A stretch of 64,000 nucleotides of DNA. It comes from Collybia mongolica. Taxonomy: Eukaryota > Basidiomycota > Agaricomycetes > Agaricales > Clitocybaceae. Shown piece after piece: positions 33,948 through 44,177 of the stretch. The first letter of the stretch is position 1, and each line of letters begins with the position of its first letter. The DNA lies in contig JAAXNY010000007.1 in assembly GCA_013420905.1 (NCBI GenBank), positions 186,001-250,000 of the forward strand, in the 5' to 3' direction. Under the pieces are notes generated by a model. The model saw only the letters and a list, made by a program, of their open reading frames with translations, was not told the origin of the DNA and searched no databases. The position numbers and the translations under genes were made by a program.

Positions 33948-36900
33948 AGACAGCCAGCACCAGGTACTGACACCCTTACGTAAGCATGACATGTCATCAC
34001 TTGTGACCACCAAATTTTTGGTTTGAAGTTTCAAAAATTTTCGAGATCAAGCGCAAGTGCGAGGAAGGGCCAAGAAAGCCTACAAACTGTGTGTGATTTA
34101 CTATAACAACTATCTAGTAATAGACTCCTTCACTCTAGCAATCATCGAGGGTGGGAGGGTCCTATGCTGTGATACTTTTTGTTGGCCCATGCTACCTGAG
34201 CCCCCGAAAGGCCTTCTGCATAAGCATGCATGAATTGGATAGATTGGTTGGCATATCTGGGATGCTTCCTGAGTGGGGTAATGCTAAAATGCTAAAAGGA
34301 AGGCTTACCTTTTGATCTGAAGGAGGGGTACATCATCGAGGCAAGAAAGGACATTTTTTTCCATATCTTTGATGTTGGATGTTTTTGGCGAAATCCTGTA
34401 GCAAAACTTTGCAGCACCCCAGTATTGTTCAATAAAGTTCAGCTCACAGTGGTATTTGGGGTAGAAGTCACAAATGTGGCCCCGGAAGGTGATATATTCC
34501 TCAAGTTGGGACTTCTGTGCCACGAAATCTGGCTGATTGAACAGAAGTTGACGGCAGCAGCATTCAGTTTGCCCAGGTGGACACTTGAATTGCCCACATT
34601 GGGCAAGCAAACCCTGTTCTGGCCAAAGCCCGCATTCACGGATGATGGTCTCCATGCCCTTGAACCATCCTGGCATCTCGGGGTGATCATCTGGGTAGTA
34701 AAACTCTTGTGACTGGCCATTAAACGTGGTGCTGCGCATTTTGGGGCCATCCTTATGATGTGTCCAGCCATCTTTTGGGTTTTGGACCATTTTGCGTGCT
34801 GAGATTGCATTTGGAGCTTGCTTTTGGTGGCTTGGGGCATTGTCAAACATGAAGAGACCTGTTGCAATAGTGTTTACCTTTAATTCAAAAACATCAACAG
34901 CTTGTTCAACCTGCACTAGGAGATTATTGGCATCAAACCAACCATCGCGATTCTTTCCAGCCAAGAAGATTATGTGTGCATCCCTTCTGCACCAACATCA
35001 ATCAGCAATGAACCAAAACTCAGAGTCTGATATTACTCACTCATCGCCTGCTATCAACCTGCCCCATTTGATGGTGAGGAAATCAGAGATCATGATTGAT
35101 TGCCCTTCTGCTTTCTGCTCTGGTGTTGCAGTCTGCAAGGTTGGGTGCCAATACCTTACCTTTCTGTGGTCATTTTCATAAAAAGTTGACTTGTCATGTG
35201 TGACCTTGATGAGTTCAAATCGGGGACCTTGGGGAACAGGAAATCCATTTGGTATGCTCTTGATGTTACCATTGTTATCGTACTTGATCATCTGCTTTTC
35301 ATATTCAGCCCATTGTTTGAGAAATCCATCGTGATACTTCACAACATCTTCCCATTTGTGGCCATCAATGTACATTCCGTTCTGCCACCGGCTGTATTGC
35401 CAGTCCATCTTCTTCAACCAGCGCTGTGCTGTCCAAACTGAGATGCTTGTTTTCTGATGCCCAATCTTTGCTTGAATATCTGGTGTTGCAACAAAGTCCA
35501 CAACATCCTGTGCCCGGATGAATCCAGTTTTTGCAACTTCGAGAAGGTGGAGCTTCAAGAGATGGGCAAATTCTTCATTTTCAAGGACAGATGAGTGGAC
35601 TTTGCCAAACCAATGGAAGGGTAGGAGTTTTTTGTGAAGATAGTGGTGGATCCAGTTGCGTATGTTTCGTGCCCTGGATGGACCAGCACCTGATGCTTTT
35701 GTGGCAATCAGAGAAGCCTTGCACCAGGTATATGACATCTCTGAATCAAGAAACAGATTCAAAGCACCAACCATTGATGTGAGCCACAATCAAAAAAAGA
35801 CATCAATCTTCTTATCTTTGCTTTTGACTGTTAGCTTTGTGAGAGCTTGTTGAAGTGCAGGTATGTCATGGTAGTCATTCAAGGCATTATCTTCTTGAGT
35901 TGGAGGTGAGTTATCCACAAGATCCTTCAGGAGCTGCTCCAACCGCTGTCTCACTGGGCCTGGTTCACTTGGTAGGTTGAGAATGCTTGCACTACCTTGC
36001 GGCATATCAACGCACTGCTCAGGTGATGCTGCTTCACCATGCACTGGCATATCAACACACTGCGCTGGCGGCCCAGGCTGTAAATCCTGGTTTGATGCTT
36101 CTGTGTACATCTCGGCAGCCTGCTCCTCATTCAACTCAGCCCTGTGCAAGGTTGTGCATGGGGGCCCTTCAGGAGAAATGTCCAACTGAGGCTTCTTTGA
36201 ATACCACTCGGCAATGGATGTGTAACCTTTTTTTGTGAGCTCACGCCTCTTTTGAGCATTGCGCTGGCTTGTTCTGTCTGATTGGCCTGTGTAGAATCTC
36301 AGCCTTTTGGTCTTAGCCTGCTTCTCCCTCTCGACTGCAAGTGCAGTGTCATGGGCTTTCTGCAGAATAGCTGAAAATGTCAACAAGTCAGATTCATCTT
36401 GGATTTCTGCAAGCTCCTCTTCCTGACTCATCTTGTGATGATCCTCCTCAAACTCTATTCTCAGGTCCTCCTCAAGCTCCATGTCCAATTCTGTATCATG
36501 ACCAGGAGTTGGACCCTGCCAGTATGCCTCGTCATCATCATCTTCCCTGCAGTCAAGATTCCTGAAACATTCAGGGCTGTCAACCTCGAGAACTTCTTCC
36601 ACAGTGGCTTTATACTAGTTCTGATTGATGGCTGCTATGTTTTTCCACTGTGTTTGTGTTGCCTTTGATATCCTTCCCATGTTGTTCCGAGTTCAGTTTA
36701 AGGGTCTGACATGCTGCATTTGGAAAGAGATACCATATTTAGATATCACATGATATGCCAAGCATATGCCAAAAGTTGCAACCCTTTTTTTGCTTTCTTG
36801 TCGAAAAAGGCTTTTAAGATGAATAGAAAAGAAATCAAAAAATTTTACTGTATATAACTTGACAATAATTTGAGATAGAATTGTTTCTCTTCATGGGGAT

Positions 36901-37025
36901 CATTGTAAAATCTTATTAGTACCTATCCCATGTTTAAAATATGTCAGAAAAGTGTTGTGGTTGCCGCAATAGGCTGGTCAAATTATTGCTTACATAAGGG
37001 TGTTGGTACCTGTTGCTGGCTGTCT
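33948..37025 (-). mobile_element. DDE transposon inserted in copia gag
   Basis: 3,078 bp with ~38-bp TIRs starting AGACAGCCAGCA (about four mismatches), flanked by TA at 33946-33947 and 37026-37027. It contains one minus-strand gene of the basidiomycete DDE-superfamily endonuclease type. A TA duplication and an N-x-I-E-type last motif suggest affinity to the Tc1/IS630 group. Confidence 0.88.
34142..36680 (-). pseudogene. DDE-superfamily transposase, two premature stops
   Basis: Three exons (36680-35041, 34986-34309, 34256-34142) join in phase to 810 codons plus stop. The introns (35040-34987, 54 bp; 34308-34257, 52 bp) have GTGAGT..GCAG and GTAAGC..CCAG ends. The N-terminus MGRISKATQTQWKN is followed by an acidic, coiled region and a helical DNA-binding region (SISVWTAQRWLKKM). 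The catalytic triad is Asp in IMISDFLT, Asp in FMFDNAPSH and Glu in CELNFIEQYWGAAK, all present. Defects are TAG at 36615 (CAG would fit) and TGA at 35790 (CGA would fit). Otherwise the frame is complete to a stop at 34142. Confidence 0.82.
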
Positions 37026-37313
37026 TATATGTGACATCTAGTGCCCCCTCAGCAGGGGTCCATGTATTTGGATCTACAGTTTGATCCGAAATAGGGTTGG
37101 CGGGCTCACGCTCAGAGCCATCAATGTGATGAAGAAGTCCACATGTGTCAATGGACCAAGTGAACCGGTCTTTGTAAATGACCCAGTTTGTGCCAGTGAC
37201 ATCAAGTTTAGGGATGTGCAAAAATTCGTCACCAATTTTTGTGGAAGACATGATAGGGGATTTTTGTTAGGCAAGTGGAAAAGTTTTTGATGGGGTATTC
37301 TTGTTCTAGACAT

Positions 37314-37333
37314 TGGGGTCGGGGCCCATAACC
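37314..37333 (-). other. Primer-binding site (half tRNA-iMet type)
   Basis: Directly inside the 5' LTR the minus strand reads GGTTATGGGCCCCGACCCC. TTATGGGCCC is complementary to the anticodon stem-loop of initiator tRNA-Met, as in Drosophila copia, whose primer is a tRNA half. Confidence 0.7.
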
Positions 37334-37610
37334 TATTGGAATAAGTAAAGCTACAAGTGTAGTCAGTAAGTGGGTTCAGTAAGTGTAAGTAAAGTACACA
37401 CCTCAGTCAACGTAGAATAGACTGAGGTGGTATGACAATTTTCATAGGTAAATATATTCTAAAGATGCCAAGGCCCGTAACTACACTACAGGTCATATCA
37501 GTGAAATAGAAATGTAAAAGGTAAGCTAAGAGATTGTCGTCCGTTTACGGGCGCACGTGATGCGACGCGGCAGGGCACGACGGCATGCGGCGGTCCGCCT
37601 CCTTCCAACA
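37334..37610 (-). repeat. Copia 5' LTR (277 bp)
   Basis: Starts TGTTGGAAGG in minus sense and ends TTCCAATA. It differs from the left copy at about 14 positions, 13 of them CpG transitions. This copy retains most CpGs. Confidence 0.9.
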
Positions 37611-38318
37611 TATATGTGCCATACTATATGCGCCATAGCACATGATTCCCAAACTCATCAGCTACGCGAGCTTGCCCCGCTACCTTCACCCTCTATTTAA
37701 CAGTCCCTCGGTCCTTCTTTCCCTGTTCCCTGTAAATCACAGGCGCTGGGGTAAAGACACTTCATCTATCTCAATCCTATCCTGATCACAAGCCTTGACA
37801 ATTGAACCTCGTTTCCATGGATCTACAGGCTGTCTTCATGAACTATGGGTGACAAGTGACGAAGGAAGTGAGTACTTGGCTAGATATTCTCATGAGATGT
37901 GGAGTAACTGACGCGTCCGGTAATAATGACGAGCGGGGGGGGTTCCTCGCGCCTTCGTAATCTCAGTCGAGCATCAGGGCTCAAGAGCGTTTCTGGAAGT
38001 TACTTATCCCTTACAAGGACACTTATGAATGCCGTCTTACGAAATGAACTGGGCTTCATGACTGTGTTATACCCGATTTTGACTAGCACCAGGAATTTCA
38101 CAAATCTTTTGGATGCTGTGCAATCACGTGGACACTGCCTTTATGTTCCAGACTCTACGCGTTGCCGCGCTAAATGCTTATCCAGCTATCGCTGCACATG
38201 AAGTCTATCCAAGGCTGTTCATCCCTAATACCGCAACATCATAAATACGCTGGTTGGGGCATATGTTTTGAGTTTCCTCCACCCGCCGCGCGATAGTGAC
38301 CTTCGTGAAATTGCTGCG
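37611..38318. other. Copia right flank and region before the vWA gene
   Basis: 37611-37615 is the TATAT duplication. The rest includes a Ser/Gly-rich plus-strand frame at 37926-38201 without a recognised family and the probable promoter of the vWA gene. Confidence 0.35.
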
Positions 38319-39208
38319 ATGGGCTCAAAACTCTCCAGGACTTCATCCGAGGACGCTCTCCAGATGTTATCACGCTTTGACACCGTTATGATAGTTGATG
38401 ACTCACTGTCGATGGCTGGATTACGATGGAGAGAGGTTCGTTTTCACTTCACGCCTGAATGACAGGGCGTTTATGTGACCTGTTAGGCCGGAAAGGCATT
38501 ATCATCACTGGTCGCCGTCGCATCGAAGTACGACTCAGATGGAATAGAGATTCACTTTCTCAATTCGCCTACCGTGGGCACGCATGTAAAAGTAAGAGCG
38601 TTTACCATCTTGACTTATCGGATCTGAGCCCGTAATATATAGAGCGCCACAACTGTAAAACAAATTTTCGCCTCCGTCGAGCCTGGAGGGGTGACACCTA
38701 TCGGAAAGAAATTGGATACCCTTTTACGAGCGTATGTTGCGAGGCTCAGCAAGGATCCAACTATCAAACCTGTGAATTATGTCGTGATTACTGACGGCGC
38801 GGCAAGTGCGTTGCCTCATTCAGATCTGTAATCCACCCCTGACTCCTTTATTAGCTGATACTGAAAATAATTTCCCTGAGGTCGTGATTGTGAATGCCGC
38901 TCGGGAGCTGGACCGAATTAACGCTCCAGTCTCCCAAGTAGGGATCCAATTCGTCCAGATCGGACACGATGGAGGAGCGACGGAGTTCTTAGAGGCGTTA
39001 GATAATCGCTTAAAGTCCCGACACGATGTACGAGTATGTGGTCTCCTTTTCATTACCTGGAGCGTCGGGGCACTGATGAGGGTGGCCCGTATAGGATATT
39101 GTGGATACGACCGTGCCGGAAAAAGGAGAGAAGCTTGACATAGTAAAGATTCTGATGGGTGGGATTAATAGGAGAATTGACGAGGATGGATCAGGGGGTG
39201 TATCGTAA
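38319..39208 (+). CDS. von Willebrand factor A domain protein, five exons
   Basis: Exons 38319-38435, 38487-38591, 38643-38805, 38855-39033 and 39095-39208 join without a frame break to 226 codons including the stop. Introns are 49-61 bp with GT..AG ends. Exon 1 gives MGSKLSRTSSEDA, then FDTVMIVDDSLSMAG, whose D-x-S-x-S is the MIDAS metal site of vWA domains. YDSDGIEIHFLNSP, GGVTPIGKKLDTLL (conserved Thr), NYVVITDGAA (conserved Asp) and VGIQFVQIGHD follow in the expected order. It matches the small cytosolic vWA proteins common in Agaricomycetes; partner and role are unknown. The gene looks intact. Confidence 0.85.
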
Positions 39209-40081
39209 AATTTGTCGATTGATGCGATACTATAAGTAAAACGTGAGAACTACCCTCGGTAAAACATCTGTAAGCTACCTATTAATCTTCGTCGTGATTT
39301 GACCATGACGTTCTAACGATAGCATTTCTGGTACAACCTTCTGTACCACTACACGGAGTCGTTCAAATGAAACTCACTCTGTTTTAAAGAGCCACCCTGA
39401 GGGCGAGCGTCTATAGAATCAGTTATGAGGTAAGTCGAGAGGTTTAAGTCACGTGACTCTGTGTTCGAATTGTTTGCTCCCTCATACTTTGCAAGTAACT
39501 TATCCTTGTCAGTCTTGACTCGTTTCCCGGATGTAAACATCTGTGGCCTTGAAGCTCTGCAAGTCTTAGCTCAGTAATTCATGGAAGTGGCACGACTAGT
39601 AATACGTACCGGTAAATTTCTCACGCGGACCCGTCTGTCAAAAATCAAGGCAATGATGATGATTGAGTACACCTTTTAGATATTTATGCCGCTGGGAGTG
39701 GGAAATTAAACAGCTTTTGATGCGGGTTGTGCTACCTCTTGTTCGCGCCCGTCTATGGCAAATACAGTAACTCTTCGTACCAGTGTCTTAGCGTGGTTAT
39801 GCTCACTTTATCAACACAGCGTAACTCTAGTAGTCCAACGTACGAACATCAATTAGTATACTGACAAGCTGTCTGTGTATATCAACTCTTGTCACCTTCG
39901 GATGGTCCGATCATTCCTTGCACATTCATCACGTTTCAGAAAGGGCCTTGTTCCGATTACTAGTCAGGAACACTTACAAGTGAGTTATGTATACCTCGAT
40001 TCCGAAGTAATACTCACACGCCCTTGGCTTATAGATACGCGACTCCATTCACTCCACACTAGACGTATTGTATATCTTCAC
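39209..40081. other. No resolved gene
   Basis: No family motif in any frame. Should contain the terminator of the vWA gene and the promoter of the carboxylesterase gene. Confidence 0.4.
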
Positions 40082-41860
40082 ATGCCCCACTGCCGAGACT
40101 TTATTGGCTTTCTTACCACTCTATTAATCCTCCCCTTCGCTCGTGCTGATGTAAATTTTGAAGTTTCTGCACCTACTGTTGATCTAGGGTATGCAACGTA
40201 TGCGGGGTCACACAATCGTACTACGGGCCATACACAGTTCCTTGGAATACGCTATGCCGCACCACCGACGGGTGGGTCAACCATCTTTCTTTGTCTACAC
40301 CACACAAACCGATGTTATCCTAGGAAATCTTCGGTGGCGACCACCCCGGACACCTGCTCGAGTCTCAGGAATTATACCAGCGTACTTGGAGCCTCCTACG
40401 TGCTTTTTCACAAGCCAGGGCCAACAAGCTATGGCACCGTTCCGTCCAATAAATTTGAGCAAGCGGGATCCATTCTTCCCGTCGGAAGATTGTCTTTTCC
40501 TCAAGTGCGTGCCTTCGTTTTCGCAGCTTGTACCGAATATAAAACCTCATTGTCAGCGTTTATACCCCTGAGGAGATATCCAGAAATCATAAAAAGCTGC
40601 CGGTCGTTGTCTATATTCATGGGTAGTTATTCGATCCGCTTTACTATACCATTCATGTAAGAATTGAATTGCAATAGGGGCGGGTATGCGTCCGGAAGTG
40701 CCTCAGGTTTTACTGGATCAGATTCATTTAATGGTAATGACCTCCTTCGTGAGTCAAACGAGGGGGTTGTGGCGGTGGTGATTCAGTACCGCCTCGGGGT
40801 TTTCGGATTTCTCCCTGGTACCCAAGTCAAACGTCATGGGGTATTAAACGCCGGTTTACGTACGTTATCCTTCATAATCTGCAGCGCCTGAACTCAGCGC
40901 AAAACAGTCGACCAGCACTTCGCACTCCACTAGGTGCGAGAATATGTAAGGTCACTGTCTCATCTCACAAAGAGCAACGGAGATAACGAAGCTACAGATC
41001 TCCAAATTCGGTGGAGATCCTGCGCGCGTAACGATATGGGGACAGTCTTCAGGTGGGAGTCTTTTACAAATTCATATCTGACGCAATTAACATATATTTA
41101 CAGGCGCTGGATCGGTTATACAGCATATAGTTGCCGAAAATGGGAAAACGAAACCCTCATTGTTCAGGGCAGCAATTACAAGCTCCACATTTCTTCCGTC
41201 CCAGTATAATTACAACGATCGTATACCTGAGGTATGTTGCATGTAATGTGGCCTGGGTAGTTCAATGTGCTCACTATACGATTCTTTGTAGCAAATTTAC
41301 CAAGACGTTATTGAACATGCTAAGTAAAATCTTATCTCCTCCCACAACACAACCGTTTAATTATGGTATCTTAAAAGCTGTTCATCGGCCCACAATTCCC
41401 TCGAATGCCTCCGGAAAGTTGATGCGAATGCTCTAGAGAACGTAAATAATATCGTCGCAGGGAATGGATTCTTCGGCACATTCCTCTTTGCACCTGTAAT
41501 AGATGGAACATTCATTACTCAACGACCTCTCGAGGCTTTGAAGGAAAAGAAAGTCAACGGGGTGGGTCCTGAAGTTCAAATATCTATAATATGTGGTTGA
41601 TCGCTTAATCAGGATATACTCCTTTCCGTCACGAACACGTTCGAAGGCGCCCTCTTTGTTGATCCTTCTACCACGATACAAACACAAGTTTATCTTAATC
41701 AACTTTTCCCGACGTTAGGCCCAAGGGAGATTAAGCTAGCGGCCGCCCATTACAGAAGTCTGGGGTCGCCTGCTACTCAGGCTATAGCCATTATGGGCGA
41801 AGGTAAAGAAAAGTAATTGAGAAATTTAATGCTCTTCATAATTTATTAATCCCAGCGATC
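40082..41860 (+). pseudogene. Type-B carboxylesterase/lipase, truncated at 3' end
   Basis: ATG 40082 opens a signal peptide (FIGFLTTLLILPFARA). Ten exons joined by 45-62-bp introns can be read in phase: 40082-40271, 40324-40504, 40557-40622, 40678-40859, 40908-40945, 40998-41052, 41104-41231, 41292-41323, 41378-41561 and 41613-41802. Family motifs are FLGIRYAAPPTG, SEDCLFLNVYTPE, VYIHGGGYASGS (oxyanion hole) and WGQSSGAGS with the nucleophile Ser. Exon 5 has an in-frame TAG at 40931 where Trp (LHWVREY) is expected. After IMGE the esterase stops matching, and F-box sequence begins near 41,860, so the C-terminal part with the catalytic His is missing. A secreted esterase in life; now a pseudogene. 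Confidence 0.85.
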
Positions 41861-43610
41861 TCTTTCCCTCAGCTACTGCGCGTCTGCAAGAGATGGGATT
41901 CCATTGCTGTCACGATACCTGTTCTCTGGACTTCCCTTTTTATCGACGTAATATTAGTTTCGACGAAGAACTGGCGCTAGGGACGATCGAGTGTCAATTT
42001 GGGAGAGCAGAGGGTATGGAAATCGCTCTTAGCATTGGTTTTGAGCCCGGCGCATTCTTGTGAAACAGGCCATTAAACCTTCCCTGGTGAAAGGTCGCGC
42101 ATCTGGAACTTGAAGACAAGAACCTCTACCCCCGTCAGGCTTGGGATATCCCCGCGGAGTGTGTTAACTTGGTGACCTGCAGCCCGTTGATTGATGGATG
42201 CACGTATGCCGATGACTGGAGCTCCAGTGGTGAGGAATCAGATCGCGGGTAAAGTTCAAGCGCGGAGGGAAACTATAGCGACGAAGAGGATTCTGATCGG
42301 GGGGATGAGCGTGGAGAGGATGATACAAGCGAAACCGATGGGATAGGCAACGTTGCGTATTCTAAAAAAGTCCAAGAGGTCATCATTCTCCCTGACCTGA
42401 AGGTGCTGTCTGTCATCTTTGACTCTCAGCTTTTTGACGATGATCGGACCTCGCCGGGAAAGGCACGGCTTAACCAATCCTTTGAAGACAATCTGATTTT
42501 CTCCAGGACAAAGATAAGCCCAATTTTTGAAGGGCTTGAGCTTCCTGCCCTCAAGGACTTGACCATTGCTGCAACACACCCGGCCATCGACAATGATCTA
42601 TTAAAGGCGCTCATCGACCTCTCCGTCCTTTCATATTTCCAGCCAATCTCCCTCGACCTTTACAATATCCGTGTCGAGGTCGACGATCTCCACCGTCTTC
42701 TCCTCAGCCTCACCACGCTGGAAGACCTCCGCGTCCAATCTCCGAATTTCTGCCAATCCTTGCCCGAGTTGATGGAGTAGGCCATCAGTAAGATGACAAA
42801 TTTCTTGTTCGCTTTTCGGCACTTTCCGGCACTTTTCGGCTTGACGACAAGTCTGCAAGTTTCCTCTGAAAGTTTTTCCTATGTGTGGCATCACAATACA
42901 GCTCCAATACCCAAACTAGGTTTGTAGTGGGTCTTCAGGAATGTATTGAGTATGAAGTTCACCTGTAAGTTGATCCTACATATCAAAAGTTGGCCCATAG
43001 TTCCGAATTACATTGTCACCATCTGTGATGGCGACGGCGATGGTATGTAAACACAGCGCATGTTCTGTGCTCGGAAACATGTAGGTGAAGGCTGTGGGGA
43101 TATCCTGAGACCAGTCAACATGTTGTTAAGCACACTACTGGAGAAGCAATAAATTTCAAACAAATTTGCATTGAGAACTTGTCAAAATTCAGACATAGCT
43201 TTTCAGCTGTTCATTTGCACACTTTTCGGACTTGTACAAGCTTGTACAAGCACGAAAAGAAATTTGTATAAACACTGATGTACCTGGAATATGTTCCTGA
43301 AAAAGCTGCAATGAACATTCTTCCAAGGCTGGATGTTCTCACCATTCTTGATCATGTCCTTCCACGCGACCTAGAAGTTACGGATGAGATATTCCTGCAA
43401 GTCCTCGAGTCGCGGTGGTGGGTTGAAAATCTAGCTTTAGTAACTCAGGCTTCTCCCCTGAGCGAAGCCAACATTTCCTGGGATTATGGCTGTGCGGCTC
43501 GTTATTCGGGTGCCACATTATCCTCCCAGCGAGCTGGGGTGCTGAGGAGCCAAGCTGGCATTGATGCACTCTACTTTGGATTGATACGGGGAAAGTTTGG
43601 GGGGATGTAG
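41861..43610 (+). pseudogene. F-box/LRR gene, 5'-truncated and broken by a MITE
   Basis: Begins at a 3' splice-site-like CTTTCCCTCAG with LLRVCKRWDSIAVTIPVLWTSLFID, the second half of an F-box; the first half is missing. Acidic and leucine-rich parts follow (LELEDKNLYPRQAW, LPDLKVLSVIFDS, LELPALKDLTIAATHP, LLSLTTLEDLRVQ). Defects are a frame change near 41,980, TGA and TAA stops around 42,060-42,255, and a MITE at 42780-43280. Without the MITE, the frame goes from SLPELMEY directly to LEYVPEKAA and on to a stop at 43608. It may share ancestry with the gene at 11.0-11.9 kb. Confidence 0.75.
42780..43280 (+). mobile_element. MITE-like element, copy 2 (about 498 bp)
   Basis: Same element as 22796-23283, with about eight substitutions and one extra 10-bp unit (CTTGTACAAG in tandem near 43230). 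TA flanks it (42778-42779 and 43281-43282), with three additional bases GGC before CATCAGT. Precise removal of element plus one TA restores the F-box frame. Confidence 0.85.
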
Positions 43611-44177
43611 GATCAGATGGTTTGTAGATGTGTGCGAGATCTGGGATTATATTATTTCTATATGTGTTATGTGTACTTTTGTTGATATGAATATTATGTC
43701 GTGCTACAATGACGGCCTCGTTTGTATCCTTGAGAGATAAGTGAATAATCCTGGACATTCAATAGAGCTAACAGGTAGAACATTAACCCAGAAGGTCAGT
43801 CGAACTGACTGTCTCCGCCCTCAAGAAGAAAAGACCTTGCGAAATGTGCAAGCCATTTCACCAGGAGTACAATCTTCACCTCGATAAAAGGTATGGATAC
43901 CTCCTATCTCCCATTGGAGTTTCAAGGAGCTATGTATTTGAGCTAGGACGCTCGTTGTTAAAGTGCTTCTCATGGCCCGGATAGGTATTCCGATCCGGTC
44001 CGATGGAACGATTTGTCATGATAGGCTTTGTTTGGTTCATTCGCCACCAACACCTTAATTTTCCTTCTTTTTTCCAAGTCATTCCGCGTTGCAAACAAGA
44101 GTGATTCTGCAGCCCTCAACGGTGAGTGTTTGTTAGAATACTTCAATGTCCCGGGATTGACGTGACGGCACAGGTGA
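43611..44177. other. Spacer between F-box pseudogene and coiled-coil gene
   Basis: No gene seen. Probably holds the promoter of the gene at 44178. Confidence 0.4.

Larger units (their letters stand above)
29442..37251 (-). pseudogene. Copia Gag-Pol polyprotein (broken)
   Basis: Gag starts at ATG 37251 (MSSTKIGDEFLHIPKLDV), is cut by the DDE element at 37026, and resumes below 33946. In order: CCHC knuckle CFNCGKKGHYKANC; protease YDSGASCHM; integrase HHCC (LHHRLGHV..CASCEWAK); integrase catalytic Asp (HSDLWGP), Asp (MDRGGEY) and Glu (NGVSEHLN); RT (SCKWVLHIK, YKACLVAKGF, VFDFDSAFLNG); RNase H. Defects are TGA at 33923, 31553 and 30120 (CGA fits each), and a frameshift in a nine-base run at 30565-30573. 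The RT catalytic pair reads HVNK instead of HVDD, and RNase H reads VNAD where DAD is usual. It cannot be active. Confidence 0.88.
29099..37610 (-). mobile_element. Ty1/copia LTR retrotransposon, split by a DDE element
   Basis: Two LTRs in the same orientation, a 5-bp TATAT duplication, a primer-binding site next to the right LTR and a polypurine tract next to the left LTR place the element on the minus strand. Its length without the 3.08-kb DDE insertion is about 5.4 kb, normal for copia. The order protease-integrase-RT-RNase H confirms the superfamily. Confidence 0.93.

Noticed and set aside
42780..43280. MITE copies as introns or introner elements
   Set aside because: Frame-restoring removal points do not coincide with GT..AG in either gene orientation, while 2-bp flank duplications and inverted ends fit transposition.
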